Shown here one piece after another: positions 6,848 to 7,730 of a stretch of 7,730 nt of DNA; the stretch's first letter is position 1, and every line of letters starts with the position of its first letter. Both the position numbers and the translations under genes were made by a program. Origin of the DNA: Methanofastidiosum sp. (GTDB lineage Archaea > Methanobacteriota_B > Thermococci > Methanofastidiosales > Methanofastidiosaceae); the NCBI GenBank assembly GCA_013329085.1, contig DUKX01000070.1, positions 3,578 to 11,307 of the forward strand, in the 5' to 3' direction. The notes beneath the pieces are model-generated. The model did not search any database. It was given only the letters and a program-made list of their open reading frames with translations, and had not been told where the DNA came from.

Positions 6848-7325
6848 TTTTGTAGAAGATTAATCCTATTGGTATCAATAACAAAGCTAGATAATGATAA
6901 GGAAAAGTTTTTCCGAACTTAGTCTCTAATAGAATCTTAAGATTAGACATGTTCTCAGAGGGCGAATTAAAAACATATACTCTATTTTTTTCTTTTAGGA
7001 TATATCCTTTCCCCCAAGTAGAAGTGAACGAATAGCTATCCATACCTTTGTAGGAAAAGTTAGTATATTCTTGTATTTTATACCCCCCTCTTGAATTTAA
7101 GAATTCATTTAGAAGCTGTGAAGCTGAATTTTCATCATAGCATATAAACTCAATTAGATTTTCTTCGTAACCCTGAAAATTGATTCTGTATCCTTCTTTT
7201 AGTAGAGGCTTTATCTCTTTGGGAATATCGCTATCGTTTAATGGGATAATAAGTGAGGTAAGTTCACAAGAAATAGGAGAAACGGCCATAATGCAAAGAA
7301 GCAGTATAACAGTCATCATTTTCAT
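6837..7325 (-). CDS. Hypothetical exported protein with signal peptide and C-terminal membrane anchor
   Basis: I do not recognise this 162-residue protein. Residues 1-20 form a hydrophobic signal-like segment after a short Lys-containing start (MKMM), ending 'SPISCE'. A lipobox-like reading around C20 is possible but not canonical. Residues about 21-140 are polar with several aromatic residues and no cofactor motif I can name; 'YSFTSTWGKGYILKEKNRVY' looks like beta-strand material. Residues 143-162 are a hydrophobic helix ending in 'YKIIK', a typical membrane anchor with a positive inside end. The predicted topology is therefore an extracellular domain held by a C-terminal segment. No clear Shine-Dalgarno precedes ATG 7325, and ATGs at codons 3 and 4 are alternatives. 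The gene converges on and overlaps the PLP-like gene by 11 bases. Confidence 0.7.
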   Translation of the reverse strand: MKMMTVILLLCIMAVSPISCELTSLIIPLNDSDIPKEIKPLLKEGYRINFQGYEENLIEFICYDENSASQLLNEFLNSRGGYKIQEYTNFSYKGMDSYSFTSTWGKGYILKEKNRVYVFNSPSENMSNLKILLETKFGKTFPYHYLALLLIPIGLIFYKIIK

Positions 7326-7368
7326 GAAAGATATCTAAATAATTAGTTTAAAACTATTTGGCACAAAT

Positions 7369-7383
7369 CATATAAAAATTGAT
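7369..7383 (-). promoter_or_regulatory. Possible promoter of the exported-protein gene
   Basis: On the minus strand TTTATATG (7376-7369) is a TATA-like box preceded by ATCAATT. Initiation about 25 bases downstream (near 7346) would leave a leader of about 20 bases before ATG 7325. The match is fair in an AT-rich background. Confidence 0.4.
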
Positions 7384-7422
7384 TAGATAATTCAAGATAT
7401 CCTACATCACTTATAGACAATC

Positions 7423-7440
7423 CATAAAAAGTTTTAAATA
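7423..7440 (+). promoter_or_regulatory. Possible promoter of the Lrp-type RAM gene
   Basis: CATAAAAA (7423-7430) and the adjoining TTTTAAATA (7432-7440) are both acceptable TATA-like boxes. They predict initiation near 7450-7462, giving a very short leader before ATG 7471. Which box is used cannot be decided from the sequence. Confidence 0.4.
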
Positions 7441-7470
7441 TCTAAAATTAATAATATAATGGGTGATATA

Positions 7471-7698
7471 ATGGTTGTTGCTTTTGCCCTCATCGTGGGC
7501 GATGCTGGAAAAGAAAAGAAGATTCTTGAAAGTCTAAAAAGTATGAAGGAAGTTGAAGAAGCGTATATAGTATACGGAGAATATGACATAGTTGTCAAAG
7601 TAAATGTGGAGCAGTTGAAAGACCTTGACCCTTTCCTTACCGAAAAAATTAGGAACATTGATGGGGTTCAAATGACTTCAACAATGATCGCTCTGTAA
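7471..7698 (+). CDS. Stand-alone Lrp/AsnC effector-binding (RAM) domain protein
   Basis: This 75-residue protein consists only of the alpha-beta sandwich ligand-binding domain of Lrp/AsnC regulators, with no DNA-binding helix-turn-helix. The typical strand-helix pattern is clear: 'MVVAFALIVGDAGKEKKILE', 'EEAYIVYGEYDIVVKV', 'LTEKIRNIDGVQMTSTMIAL'. Such proteins form dimers or higher oligomers, bind small effectors (often amino acids), and may partner full-length Lrp proteins or act as sensors; here this is family knowledge, not shown. An ATG at 7459 opens the same frame, but GGTGA (7463-7467) lies within that extension, four bases before ATG 7471, so the shorter protein is preferred. It is divergent from the exported-protein gene. 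Confidence 0.85.
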   Translation: MVVAFALIVGDAGKEKKILESLKSMKEVEEAYIVYGEYDIVVKVNVEQLKDLDPFLTEKIRNIDGVQMTSTMIAL

Positions 7699-7704
7699 GT
7701 AAAT

Positions 7705-7730
7705 AAAGAGGTTTATGATTAACCCCTCTT
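7705..7730 (+). terminator. Hairpin after the RAM gene, cut by the window edge
   Basis: AAGAGG (7706-7711) can pair with CCTCTT (7725-7730), a six-base stem with a 13-base loop, starting seven bases after the TAA of the RAM gene. A following T-run would make it a typical terminator, but the window ends here. Confidence 0.4.

Noticed and set aside
7434..7658. Minus-strand open frame opposite the RAM-domain gene
   Set aside because: The plus strand encodes a convincing Lrp/AsnC effector domain with a proper ribosome site; the opposite frame has neither.

Overview
The window looks like a low-GC archaeal chromosome segment, most likely from a methylotrophic methanogen or a close relative. Supporting signs are BRE/TATA-type promoters, Shine-Dalgarno sites of the GGTGA type that often overlap the preceding stop codon, frequent TTG starts, a RamA-type corrinoid activase (best known from methylamine-using methanogens) and a stand-alone Lrp/AsnC effector domain. 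An uncultured methyl-reducing lineage such as Ca. Methanofastidiosa would fit, but the taxonomic placement is an inference.

Left part (1-2055, minus strand): a two-gene operon encodes an FAD-binding oxidoreductase of the GlcD/VAO superfamily and, 5 bases downstream, an HdrD/GlcF-like iron-sulfur protein that runs off the left edge. The operon has a clear BRE/TATA promoter, a strong Shine-Dalgarno site and a codon bias suggesting high expression. The substrate cannot be read from the sequence.

Middle (2056-2357): an AT-rich divergent intergenic region with promoters facing both ways and a 15-base palindrome, but no gene.

Centre-right (2358-6847, plus strand): a tightly packed three-gene operon. 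The first gene is a ramA-like ATP-dependent reductive activase with a C-terminal two-cluster ferredoxin. The second, whose Shine-Dalgarno site contains the ramA stop codon, is a large protein combining an XPB/Ssl2-like helicase-associated region (no helicase motor) with a C-terminal WYL domain. The third overlaps the second by 53 bases and resembles a compact fold-type I PLP (DegT-like) protein with a probable PLP lysine. RamA plus a WYL protein plus a PLP-like protein is the most unusual arrangement here. It may link corrinoid activation to ligand sensing and an unknown amino-group chemistry.

Right part (6837-7730): a convergent gene for a small exported protein with a C-terminal membrane anchor, then a divergent Lrp/AsnC RAM-domain protein followed by a hairpin at the window edge. 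No methyltransferase, corrinoid protein, mobile element, CRISPR array, tRNA or rRNA is visible.
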